Source: Nigrospora sphaerica
Lineage: Eukaryota > Ascomycota > Sordariomycetes > Amphisphaeriales > Apiosporaceae
Assembly: GCA_018287875.1 (NCBI GenBank)
Contig: JAGVVL010000001.1
Coordinates: forward strand, 2,356,001-2,420,000
Length of the DNA: 64,000 nucleotides
Direction: 5' to 3'
Shown: positions 12,336 through 22,864 of the stretch, one piece after another
Numbering within the stretch: the stretch's first letter is position 1
Layout: each line of letters opens with the position of its first letter
The notes under the pieces: generated by a model
What the model was told of the DNA's origin: nothing
The model's database searches: none
Seen by the model: only the letters and a program-made list of their open reading frames with translations
Translations under genes and position numbers: made by a program

Positions 12336-12975
12336 GTCGGTCTCGTCACCGACGGCCCTCTTCAACGCCAACCCGGATCGCAGATGTTGGTCACCGGGAG
12401 GGTCAACTCATCTCGCCCGGTGGAGGGGGCCCTGTGCGCACTTCCCGCCCGTGGTATGCAGCGCGCGAACCGGACGAGGCCGTAGCATGCGCAATTTCCA
12501 GAGCCCCAATGGGGAGGGGCGGGGGAGACGGCTTCAGTGTCCTTCCGTCCGTCGTCCATCCCATCTACGCCCTCGCTTGTCTGCCAATTGCCTGTCTGTC
12601 GAGGCTGCCGCCGCGCCACTGGCAGCCCGACGCCTGTCACGACCGCTGGCGCGCCTGGCGAGCGAGATGAGACGGGCAAACTCAAGTTTGGCCCTTCTCT
12701 CGGCACATTGGACACTTCCCATCTCTTTCCGCCCTGCGCCGCCGGCAACCCGGCGCCGCGTCGTGTCAGGTCTGGCATCCCCCTCCCCCATTCGTCCGTA
12801 CTTACTTGCCCAAGAGATACTTACTTCGGGTACAAGCCAGGATGGGCGGCTTGCACTGGGCGCAGACGTCAAAGAGATGGATGTATGCCCGTTATGGACG
12901 GCCTAACCCACCTGTGCCTTGTCTGACGGGCAGCGCGCGCGCGCATACAGAAGCAGGTACGCACACCTTACCCAC

Positions 12976-12993
12976 TCACACACACACACACAC
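12976..12993. repeat. CA dinucleotide run
   Basis: A short CA microsatellite in the non-coding interval upstream of the kelch-like gene. Confidence 0.75.
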
Positions 12994-14323
12994 CCCCCTT
13001 TCTACTTGTACAAACATGCTTGAAGCAACCCCCCTCCGCCCACAGGGTAATGTAAATTGCATCGTGCCACCCTTTTTTTGGCTGGGTGCAGCACGACCTG
13101 AGAGCCACTAAGCGGCCCCGGCGGGTTGCTCAGATGGGCATAGTCGACGTTCTGCTCGTCTTGGCCCATACAGGCCCCGGCCTGCTGAAGCCGACCTCAT
13201 TCGTTCACTTTCTATTAGCCCTCCCAGGCACCCAGGCACTGTTCAGCAGGGGTCCAGGGTCATGCGAAGGGAGGCCGTCGCCGCTGCGCGGACGCTGGGC
13301 TGCTCTGCTGCTGCGTGCGCCGGCCGCTGCTCCTGCATCCAGCCACTCGTCCACCCCCTCTCCCTCGTGTAGCTCCATCGCCTCCGATCTGTCTCGTCTC
13401 ATCACCCGTACGCCTGACGAGCATCGCCCCGACCTGTTTGTCCAGCTTCTAATTCTTTTGGACTCACCACTCTCGTTCTTTCACTCGCTTGCTCATCGCT
13501 TATTCGTCGTCGACGCCGGCCGAACCACGCCTCCCCGTCGCCACCACAACCACAACTCAACACCGCCCTCACCAACAACGGACCGCGCCCGTATTCGGCT
13601 CTGCTTTATTCCTGCGTCGCTCCCTCGCCCTCTTTTACTCACTTCCCCTCCTCCCCCCTTCCAAGCCGCCCTTGCTCGGCTAGTTTCTCTGTCCGTTTAC
13701 TTTTCCGTCTCGCCGCACCCGCTGCTTGTTGCAGTGCATTAAAAACGCTAAGGGGTCGGACGTGTAGCTCGCTTTGGGCCAAGCAGCGGTGGTAATACAA
13801 CAGAAGCACCCGCTCCGCTTTTCTACCCACTCATAGCCTGCGACACGAAGCCCGTCAGGAGGACAACCAAAGGCCCCTTCGGTTGTTTCTTTTCTACTTC
13901 TGCATTGGCTTCGACCTGGAAACACTCCATCTACTGCGAACCTTGTTTCCGCAGATCTCTGATCCAGCCCTTCCCACGCGGCGCTGGCTGTTCAACTTGT
14001 CGAGTCCAAGTCGTGGTCTCGCTGGTCAGTCGGTACGCTTCGGCACCACGAGAATTACAGGCCGTATCCGGACGACCTAGAAAGTCCCGTTTTGTTCTTT
14101 CCTTAACGCGCAACCATTCCACGCCTGGTGTTCATCTCCCGCGCCCGCTTGCCCGACGCATCAAGCCGTCGCCTCTGGACAACGTTCCATTCACCCTCGA
14201 CGGCATTGGCAACTTGCTCCTCACCTGGCTCCGTGTTCCAGGCTCTTGGCTGTGCCTCACCACTGGCTGCACAAGCACGCCGTATCTTCTCTTTTGGCCG
14301 CCCTTTTCTCCTTGGAACCAACC

Positions 14324-14332
14324 ATGATATAG
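14324..14332 (+). promoter_or_regulatory. Minimal upstream ORF (Met-Ile-stop) in the leader of the kelch-like gene
   Basis: ATG ATA TAG with the context ACCATGA lies 99 bases before the main start. By eye, the C/T-rich leader from about 13890 to this point has no other ATG, nor does the stretch between it and the main start. If the transcript begins upstream, scanning ribosomes would meet this two-codon ORF first. The transcript start is unknown. Confidence 0.35.
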
Positions 14333-14422
14333 TATTTCGCAACCGTTCAAATCCAGCCTCTCCCTTGAGGCTTTACACTCACTCTTAATAATCCCCGGAA
14401 CCGGCTTGGGCAAGGCGAGACA

Positions 14423-16582
14423 ATGTCCATCCCTCAGCCAGTAGTGTCCCTCGAGGGCGCGTGCTCGGTTATTTACGACAACATACTTTACGAATTCTCG
14501 GCCGCGGGGTTCCAGGCGTTGGCGTTGGAAGAAGGAGCGGAATGGAAAACTCTAGCGAACGGGACGGCCGTCGAAGGCGGAGTCTGCATCGGGTCCACGC
14601 CGGAAGACCCGGCCGATGCCGCCATGTTCGTCGTCGGAGGCTCGTCGAATGATCCCGAATACAATGGGCTTCAAAAATTTACCTACGCGACAGGCAAATG
14701 GACATCGATAAAGCCCCAGGTCTCGGTCACGCAGAATCGGAAATGGCACAGCGCCATCTTCCTGAACGAGTCGAATTCGATTTTTGTATACGCAGGAGAC
14801 CAGGATGGCAACCGGCACCCCTCGACCCAGACATTTACGATTGGCGCCGCCGAGCCCTACGCGGTCCTCGCTTTCCAGTCCACTGCTCCGCCGGCTATAG
14901 CACCCCTGCTTCTGCCCTGGTCCGCGAGCCAAGCTGCCATGGTGGGTGGTGACCCGACGAACACGAAAGTCATGCTCTTCGATCCCAAGACGGGATGGGC
15001 CGATTCTGGCGCCACGCTGGCCGAGCCCCTGCCCAAGGACACGACTCTGATCAAGGGGACGCTGGTGCGCGGCGAGGACGACAGCAAACACCTGTACACA
15101 TTTGATCTCACCACTTCGCCAAACACCGTCAGCCGGACTATGCTGCGAGATGCCAACGGACCTATCGTCAAGGCAGCGCCCGTCCAAGCGGAGAAACCGA
15201 GCGCCAAAAAGCGCGTGGCCCGCCGGGACGGGTTAACCGCCACTGGGTGGCCTCAGTACAACGGGACTTTGGCTCCCATGGCCACCAGAACGCAGTACTC
15301 GCTTGCTAGCAATAACAATGGCCTTGTCGTCATGTCGGGCGGGAACGATCAAGAGCCTCTGAGTATGTTCGATGTGCACAAGAACAGCTGGGAAAATGCC
15401 ACGGCCATGTTGGTCGGAAACGACGTCAGTATTGAGTCGCTTTCCAGCCCGGACATTGCGCCTACGAACCTGGCTTCGGCCTCAGCTACCCCCGAGGCCA
15501 GCGCCACGCCGAGCCCTACCGCTGTGGCGGCTGCACCAGTCGCTGACAAGCCTGACAACTCTATGACTCCTTCGACTATCCTGGGCATAACGCTGGGCGT
15601 CATCTTCGGTATCGCTTTGCTGCTCATACTCTTGTTGGTCCTCATCAGATCCCGTCGGCGGAATCAATCGCACAGCGAGCAGGGCCACCAGCGCAGAGCC
15701 AGCGGAGTTCCCGAGAAAAACAACTATCCGCCCGACATGACGGTGGCGAAGGCTACTGGCGACTACTACCGCAGCCACGTCCCCAAGGGCTCTCGGGGCT
15801 CCGTCTCCTCTATGGCTATCCTGATGGGTAAGGCGCAAAAGCCCGCGATGCAGCGCACCCTCAGCAAGTCCAGCGAACACTCAATGCGCAGCTCCGCCAG
15901 TAGCTACTGCGACAAACACTTCAATAACCTACACCCCTCCGAGGTGCCGACAGTGCACGCCAGTGCACCTCGGGACGAGAAGGCAGTGTCGTTCGCGGCT
16001 GAAACCAACGAGCCCAAGGCCCGCAGTGGCCCGGCGCTGGCCCCGGACGGAAGCACGAGAAGGAGCTCGGGTTGGAACCGCTACTTCTCTGGTGGGAGCA
16101 CCCTGAACGTCTTCGGTCTCGGCAACAATGGGCGGCGCGAGACGCAAGCTTCGGAACAAAGCGTATACTCGACCGACATGAACCGCATGACCCAAGACTC
16201 GGTCACGGTGCCTCCGCTGCAGTTGGATGGCCGGCCGTCCTTCAACAGGGTCAACACGGGCAGCCCCACGGTGCAACAGACGAGCCACATGGCGGATGGC
16301 CTGTCTGGGCAGATCGAGCGGCCCATCTCGGCCGCCTCGTCCTCTGGCTACTCCAGCGGTATCCCCGCGAGTGTCCGCGATACGTGGGACCCCGCCACTG
16401 CCACGGCTGCTGACAACGATAAGCCCTGGGGCCACGCTCGCGCGCCGTCTTCGGTCTATGTGACGCCATTGAACCCCCCGGCTACGTCCCGGCCGCCCAC
16501 GGGCGTGTCTAAGCAGCCGCAGCTCGCCGAAGCGTCCACCTCGGACATGAGCTGGTTGAACCTAGGAGATAATAGGATTTAG
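14423..16582 (+). CDS. Kelch-like single-pass membrane protein (often mislabelled 'pre-mRNA splicing factor CLF1')
   Basis: This is a single-exon gene of 719 residues with ATG in the context GACAATGTC. The N-terminal half resembles a kelch propeller: MFVVGGSSNDPEYNGLQKF, NSIFVYAGDQDGN, GLVVMSGGNDQE. It carries several N-x-S/T sequons (for example NGTA, NESN, NGTL). A Ser/Thr/Pro/Ala-rich stalk (about 345-380) leads to one membrane helix (about 387-409, ILGITLGVIFGIALLLILLL) followed by RSRRRN, then a disordered Ser-rich tail. Similar Sordariomycete proteins carry the name CLF1 in databases, but no HAT repeats of the true splicing factor are present. The positive-inside rule predicts an outward kelch domain, yet no N-terminal signal peptide is visible. 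A cell-surface or vacuolar sensor role is a guess. Confidence 0.8.
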   Translation: MSIPQPVVSLEGACSVIYDNILYEFSAAGFQALALEEGAEWKTLANGTAVEGGVCIGSTPEDPADAAMFVVGGSSNDPEYNGLQKFTYATGKWTSIKPQVSVTQNRKWHSAIFLNESNSIFVYAGDQDGNRHPSTQTFTIGAAEPYAVLAFQSTAPPAIAPLLLPWSASQAAMVGGDPTNTKVMLFDPKTGWADSGATLAEPLPKDTTLIKGTLVRGEDDSKHLYTFDLTTSPNTVSRTMLRDANGPIVKAAPVQAEKPSAKKRVARRDGLTATGWPQYNGTLAPMATRTQYSLASNNNGLVVMSGGNDQEPLSMFDVHKNSWENATAMLVGNDVSIESLSSPDIAPTNLASASATPEASATPSPTAVAAAPVADKPDNSMTPSTILGITLGVIFGIALLLILLLVLIRSRRRNQSHSEQGHQRRASGVPEKNNYPPDMTVAKATGDYYRSHVPKGSRGSVSSMAILMGKAQKPAMQRTLSKSSEHSMRSSASSYCDKHFNNLHPSEVPTVHASAPRDEKAVSFAAETNEPKARSGPALAPDGSTRRSSGWNRYFSGGSTLNVFGLGNNGRRETQASEQSVYSTDMNRMTQDSVTVPPLQLDGRPSFNRVNTGSPTVQQTSHMADGLSGQIERPISAASSSGYSSGIPASVRDTWDPATATAADNDKPWGHARAPSSVYVTPLNPPATSRPPTGVSKQPQLAEASTSDMSWLNLGDNRI

Positions 16583-17917
16583 GGGGCCCGCTTGCGCCGG
16601 CTTCTCCCTTGCCGCCGGTTGTCGGACCCCGTGGGCTTCGTGGCCAAGGGTAACCTTTACTTGCCCTCCAACAGGGCACGTTTGGCTCCCTAGCGGGTGT
16701 ACTGGCGCAGTCCACTAGCAGGGATCCCAATTCTAATATCTCCCATGCCTCCTGTCTTGTTCCGGCGGCTGCCGTCGCCTGGTCGGCTCCCTACCATTGG
16801 GAGTCTCTAGGGCGGTCGGCCGCTTGATGCCATATACCTCTGCCGCATTCTTCTCTTCCTGTTCTCGATGCATTTAGCGGGCGCTCGCATCTCTTTTGGG
16901 GCGGCTTCCGCTCCTGGAAGCAGCCCCACAAACATACACACCCACCCGCGACACGCCGTTTGTACATTTCCCCAATACCTCTTGTTTGATCTAGACACTG
17001 GGGGTGGCGTCTCGGCATCTTTGGGGCTGCACATACTCGACTATTCGCCTATCTGTTGCATGACACGAACCATTTACCAATACCACCACGCTCGTTATTA
17101 TTCGCATGATACCATATGTCCCCGGGGGAGGGAGACGGGGAGACGAGGAGAAGAAGATGAAGAAGCTTTTCATGTCGATAGAGGAGAAGCCAAAGACGAG
17201 GTTTTTAATATTATTTTGCAGTTGTCGAATTGATACCTAACGGAGAACAAGGGAGGGGCTTAGGATACGGTCGGCGAAAGCAGGTACCAGAGGGCCTGAG
17301 GGAGGTAGTCGGGTTGGAGCCATGTCAGGAAAGTTGCCTTCATCTTTCCCTCTCGGCCCTCCCATTCAGTGCGAATTTCCGGCGGAGAGAAAGATAAATA
17401 TTACAGTCTGGGTTGGTGCGAAAATACAAGACCAATTAATTGGACCGAGTGCACATCGCAAGGACGTGGTGACAGGGCGGCTGAACGTGGCAACGTCGAC
17501 GCCGTATGCCGCCAGCAACGAGCTGTGAACAATTGGCGGCGTGAAAGCATTGGTAGCTAGCCTATCACGCAAACAGTATTTATGAGATGCAAAGTATTGG
17601 AAAGCGCATGTTTTGATACGTTCATTAACCTCAACAATCGCCCCGCCGCGTTGCATTCATTGCCTCGCCTCTTGCGAGACCTAAGCACGGCAATATCTTT
17701 TACCATTACGGCTCGCCACCTGACGGGAAAAGGAAAAGAAAAAAAAGAAAAACAAGGGCCCCAGTCTGCTCCAAGAAGACATCCAGTGGAGCAGCACAGA
17801 TAAGCCTCCAAAAAAAGGGGTTTGACTGGTCTATCGGAAACCTTGTGCAACCGTAACGCCGCCTGCTTGCTCTCCGCGTCCGTCCCAGCCGCACCCCCAG
17901 CAAACGGTACCCTTCCC
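16583..17917. other. Convergent 3' intergenic region (kelch-like gene / src1)
   Basis: These 1.3 kb lie between two converging gene ends and probably hold both 3' UTRs. AT-rich patches occur near 17200-17230. No coding region or RNA gene is recognisable. Confidence 0.5.
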
Positions 17918-20160
17918 TTAATACACGGGCCGGCCCTCATTCCACTTCTGATGCAGGTACGAGCGCTCCTCGACCGGCGAGCTGTCCTCCGTCTTCACAT
18001 CGGGGCCCAAGGACGCGCGGGCGCTCCGACGACGGGCTGCGCCGCCACCGGCCGTCGGGCCGATCCACTCCCAGGCGCGGCCAACCTCGCCGCTGCGGCC
18101 CTCTCGTTGACTGGTCCGCACATTACTGTTCTGCTCGACCACGGCGCGGACGCGCTGCCAGATCTTCTCCCTCTGGCTCAACGAGTGGATACTCCGCAGC
18201 ACGTCGTCGCGGAGGTTGGGCAGGAACAGCCAGGGTTCGTCCTCGTCTACGTCCTTCTGGTTGGCGAGCCGCTCAAGCACCAGATCCACCAGGGCCGGGA
18301 CCTGGGCGGCTGCCTTTCTGTTGGCCAGGTAGCGGGAGCGGCCATACAGGGCAGTGAGCACGAGCGAAATCAGAACGCTAATCTGGAGACGATATCGTGC
18401 CAGTCCGAGTCGGATGGACCTCTTGACGGCGCAGCTGAATGAAATGCGAGCGAGACTGGTGGACGAGAGGTAGGTGTACGAAAGGGTTCCGGAATCTCGT
18501 ACTCTATTTCGACGAGAGTTGGTCTGGTTAGTTCGCGTCAGAACACGAGGCAGTCTGTAGGGGGTCGAGTTTCCACTTACTCTTCCTTGATCTCGACCTG
18601 GACTTCTTCGCGGCCTTTGATCTCTCCGATGGAAGCCCCCCAGAGGTCCTCAAACTCCTGGTTGTTCATTTTTTTGCTTCGCTTCTTGTTAATGACCTCC
18701 TTGAGTTCCTGCTCCTCTATAGCCGGAGACTCGGATTTGGTACCTTGTTCGTCGACGAGTTCGCCACACTCGTACTGAGCGGTGCGCTCCCGTAGCTCCT
18801 CTATAGCCTTGTTGGTCACGGCTTGAACCCGCCGGGCCTTTTCTCCGTCGGGCTCACAAGTGGGAGGCAGAGGCACAAGACCACCGAGGGACAGTGGGTG
18901 GGGCTTCAGGATGTAGTCGGGCTCGCACTGAACCGAGAAGTCGTCGAAGCAGTAGGCGTGCGACGGGCAGGGTTCACAGTCGGGCTCCAGCGCCTCCAGC
19001 ACCGATTGAGGAACGGCGACTTCAGCAGGCAACACAGACTGTGCCCACTGGGGCACCGGGATTTCCCTGGGCAGAGAACCTGCAGTCCGTCCCAGGCCAC
19101 AGTAGCCGACGGCCACCTTCTCTTGGCGGAACCATCCAGCGTAAATGCTGAGCAGGGTAACTAACATGACCGACAGCGGGGAGCCCCAGCTGGTGCCGCT
19201 GCGCTTGGGGGCTCGCGCGACGGGCTCGATAGCCGTCTCGCCAGGAGCGAACTCGTCGCCGGAGAGCTCCATCTCCTCATCCGGCATAAACTCCTCACCA
19301 GCTTCGACACTGTAAGGCTCAGGGTCGGGCGTCAGGTTGGGCGGCGTCGGGTCGGGCGTCTTGCCGCGCAGGATCTGGGCCACAGGGGTTTGAATCTTGT
19401 GCGCCAGGTGAGACGACTCGTCTTCGTCATAGTTGACGTTCTCCAGCTGCCTTCTGCGGGCCGAGGCAGTGCTCACGGACCTCGGTTCCTCGAGATTAGC
19501 AGTTCGCCTGCGGTTGCTTGGCGTTCGCGCAACAGGCGAGGCGGCGCTCTGGAAGGGGTTCTCGTTGGAGAAGGCGCCCGAGCCACGACGGAAGAAGCCT
19601 TCAGAATCCTCCTTCTTAAGCGGGGGAACGTGCTGAGCAACGGGCTGGGCGACAGGCTCAAGCACATTGCGGGATCGCCTGGAAACGGTATTGGCCTCCG
19701 CCTCGGGCGCAGTGTCGGTATTCGAGACCTGCGGCTGGCGGCTGGAGGCACGCGGCTGGCGTTTCGTAGGGCTTCGGCTTCGCGTCGGCGGTGGCATGGC
19801 CTCGTACTCAGGCTCTTCGGACTTGATTCTTGCCGAGGCCTTGCGCGGCGAGGCGGAGCGTCGCGCGCGAGCAGAAGGCGGCGGGGCGAGGCTTTCGTGG
19901 TCGTCAAAAGGATTCTGCAAGGCCTGGCCGGCATCGGCATCCACTATGCCTTTGCTGGAGCGCTTCGCTTTGGCACGCTGGGCGAGAATCTTCCTTGCCT
20001 GCGGCACGACATTCTCGTTGAAGATTTCGATCAGCTGCGCCTTTTTGGCGCTGGCCGGGTAGCTGACGTTGTGTGCGACCAGGATGGATCGCAAACGCGG
20101 CATGGTCAGCGATTTGGGGTCGAAACCCGGTTGGAGGTAGTCAACCTCTGAGTCGGACAT
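17918..20160 (-). CDS. src1: Inner nuclear membrane protein Src1/Heh1 (HeH/LEM and MSC domains)
   Basis: Exon 1 is 20160-18581 and exon 2 is 18503-17918, giving 721 residues. The intron is 77 nt (donor GTAAGT, ACTAAC branch site, acceptor AATAG, phase 2). Src1/Heh1 anchors chromatin at the inner nuclear membrane and takes part in pore quality control. The start is the ATG of MSDSEVDYLQPGFD; the frame stays open upstream, but that part looks like leader. The HeH/LEM fold is at about residues 10-55 (LTMPRLRSILVAHNV, KKAQLIEIFNENV). A long Ser/Arg/Pro-rich linker follows, then membrane helix 1 (about 325-343, PLSVMLVTLLSIYAGWF), a Cys-containing lumenal segment (DCEPCPSHAYCFDD), membrane helix 2 (about 561-578, LQISVLISLVLTALYG) and the MAN1/Src1 C-terminal domain ending with NSNVRTSQREGR and VGRAWEWIG. 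Without splicing the reading frame stops at the donor. Confidence 0.93.
18504..18580 (-). other. src1 intron with in-frame stop at the donor
   Basis: Exon 1 ends ...AAG GAA GA and the intron starts GTAAGTGGAA. Unspliced RNA therefore reads GAG TAA and ends the protein as ...IKEE. A second, weaker GT lies four bases further on, and its use would also keep the TAA. Splicing at GTAAGT joins GA to A and restores the frame into ...VRDSGTLSYTYL. Confidence 0.85.
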
Positions 20161-22864
20161 TTTTGCGGTGATTGCGCGTATGTAGTTCTCTTGGATTGTC
20201 AAAGGAAGGGCAGCCTGGCTCTTGGGAGGCCGAGGCGCGGCTGCGAATGATGATTTCGCGCACGACGACTGCGGTAGACAGATACTCTTGCTTCTGTGTT
20301 GCAATCGCTCTCGCCACGACAGGGCCTGTGCTGACTGGGCTCGTAGAGCTGCCAGCGAGCAAATAGACGTATGTCGGTGGAATGTGTGGAGGGTGGGAGG
20401 TATGGAGGGAAGAGTGTAACTTGGATGAGTAGCGTGTGCTAGCAGTGACGTCGGCGGGAAGGGACGGGATGGACGGGATGAATGTCTCGAGCGGAACAGC
20501 TCTCTCACGTGGCACCGGATGGTCTCCAGAAACGGCGATACTGTTCGTCTTCCTGCAGCCCGTGATGAGATGGACGCGATGCGGAATGCAATCTGTGCGC
20601 ACCTCGAAGCGGGGGGGTTTTCTGTTGTTGATGCAAGAAAGACGGACAGGTGGACACTCTGTCGCTGCTGTGGCAACAAGGAACGACGATGGCTGTTTCG
20701 AGCCTTAGCGCGACAGGATCCCTGGAGTTCCAGAAAAGGCAGTTAGAAGCCAAAAGATTCAACCGGCTTGTCAGGACAGATACCAGCCATACTGTGGCTG
20801 AGCTGGCAATCCGCTTTCTTCATGGACTTTCCTCGTCTGCGCCACCCATGACGTAATTCGGGATGTTGTAGCCGGAAGCTGGAGGTACGTACCTGATAAG
20901 CCACTAAGGAACTCTTTGCCTAAAGAGGCAATCCCCAAATACTCCGTTCCCAGACGCATTTTCCTTGGAAACCTCACGGATATAGGGTCTGTCATATCGC
21001 TTCCCGACGGGAAAGCCTGTGGAGACACAAAATACGGTAGCAAGCCTTGAGCATCTCCTTGCATGTATTTTCTACCACGAATCTGCTCGTACTAGAATTG
21101 GACGGGTACTTGGTAGTCAGCACTGGTATGTTACAGTCTGGGTGGTAAATGCCGTTCTCCTATATGCACGTCAGGGTCACAAACCACAAGACGCATCGTC
21201 GAACATGCTTTGCCGTTCGCCGCGTTTTCTATCAAGTAGAGTTTTCGAGCCAATTCCCCGGGCCCATATGGAATCTGGTGTGTGAGTTGGGCGAAACCCT
21301 TTTACCTAACGGCAATGTACGCCCGGCGTCCCGGTTGAGCACCTGGGACTGCCTGCCGGTTCACGTAGCTTTCCACTTTGCCTCCGGCCGATGTGCTCTC
21401 GTTGCTCCCGTGCGCAGGCACGAGGGCAGGCATCCGTGGAGAGACACGAGCCCAGCAACGGCGTTCGCTGACACCCTAGGGCCGCGGGCCCCCGGGGGGG
21501 GGCTGTCTTTCTCGTCCACGATATTGCCTGCTCGTTGTCTGACCTCGCCACGCACCGGCGGGCCCACATCTGCCGGGCACACCCGGGCATGTCTCGATAG
21601 TATTGCTGCTTTCCAGAGGGATCACCAGCTCGAACTCCCAAGGGGCCCGAGAAGCAAGACCCTTGGACCCCCGTCGCTATCAGATTGGCAGCCGGCTCGG
21701 GCAGTCTTCTACTGACTCACGGTCAAGTCCACCCCACCTCGCAACAAGGCAAAAGATTGCCAGCCACCTCATGGCCCACGGACCCCCAAGATCGTTTATT
21801 GCCCGTGTAGTTCATAGGACTTGTGTTAGACTTCGCAGCACCATGCTAATCCGGTATCCACCCTTCATAAGTTTGTCGGCGTTGAGTGGGAAGCCGAAGG
21901 AATCCAGTGGGCGACCGAGCGAATCAGGAAAGAAAGAAAAAGAAACGAAGCCGTTGGTCGGGCCTACTTTTTACCCACCCGCTAAGTTGGAAGTACGTAC
22001 TCATGTGTTTGTACGGTGCGTAAGTAGCTAAAGTACTTCAGTGTCTAGGCCGTCGCTTCGTCGCTAGCGGAAACCTTAATCCTATAAAATGCAGCCCTCT
22101 CCCAGGGAGCGCCGCCCCCTCCCCCTCCACAGCCCTGTCCTGCGAGGTGGGTAGTATGTAGCCGCCCGCCAGATAGGCCCGATTCGGCGTGGAATGGGCG
22201 CCAGGTGGGAGGGGAGCGAGAAGCGGAATGAATGCTCATTCTCCTCTGGCATTCGGGTAGTGTGGTAGGGGGGAGATTGGCGAAGCTACAAGTATATGTA
22301 CCCAAAGCAGCTCGAACGGAAAGGGGGCTGGTTGTCCTTTCGGGCAGCCATGGCTGCGCTGTGGACTGACAGCCAAGCCGGGCTGCACAGAATTCTTCCG
22401 GAAAGAAAGCAAGCAGCATACCCATCCGACAAGCCTCGCCAAGGCTGCAGGCTTCCGCGGTATGATGTATACACACAGAGACCCCATCACGCCAGGGCTC
22501 CCTCCCCCTAACCCGGCATCCTGTGCCTCTGGGCCCCTGGGAAGAGGGGGGAATGGAGGATCTCGACGAGACACACGAACACACGCCGATGAACATTAGA
22601 TAGACTGGCTGTAATTGTCATCTAAGTACTGCTCCGCGTACTCAAGTGAGACATAAAACATTACGATGACCTGCGTGGTATAGTAATCTCCGAAAATGCA
22701 GCAATCCATCCTCTCCCACGCCGTAGCAAAACGCTCGCTTTTCGTTGTTGTTGTGGTTTGTTGCCTATTGTACAAGGTCAGGCCGGGGCCTGGAACCATG
22801 ACCGCCGCGTATCCCGACCCGGCTCATGGCTCCTTTGGCGGCCCTCATCCCCGCGTGCAGCTGG
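20161..22864. other. Intergenic region upstream of src1 and downstream of the bHLH gene
   Basis: This 2.7-kb stretch separates two minus-strand genes. The first 500 bases or so are the probable src1 leader and promoter, and the frame stays open there without family similarity. The remainder shows only short ORFs. No repeat or RNA gene stands out. Confidence 0.5.

Larger units (their letters stand above)
9581..14422. other. Gene-poor 4.8-kb interval with long C/T-rich leader
   Basis: I find no protein with recognisable domains here; the ORFs are short or composition-driven, including a 202-codon minus-strand frame at 11520-12128. Landmarks are a perfect palindrome TAGGTACCTA (12266-12275), a GCGCCAGCACC-type short repeat (about 12294-12335) and a CA run (about 12976-12993). 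From about 13380 to 14422 the plus strand is C/T-rich and is probably the promoter and long 5' leader of the kelch-like gene. The middle part (9.6-13 kb) could hold a non-coding transcript, but nothing in the sequence proves it. Confidence 0.5.

Noticed and set aside
20161..20679. In-frame upstream extension of src1
   Set aside because: The added residues are Ser/His/Pro-rich without family similarity, while MSDSEVDYLQPGFD matches the usual start of fungal Src1.
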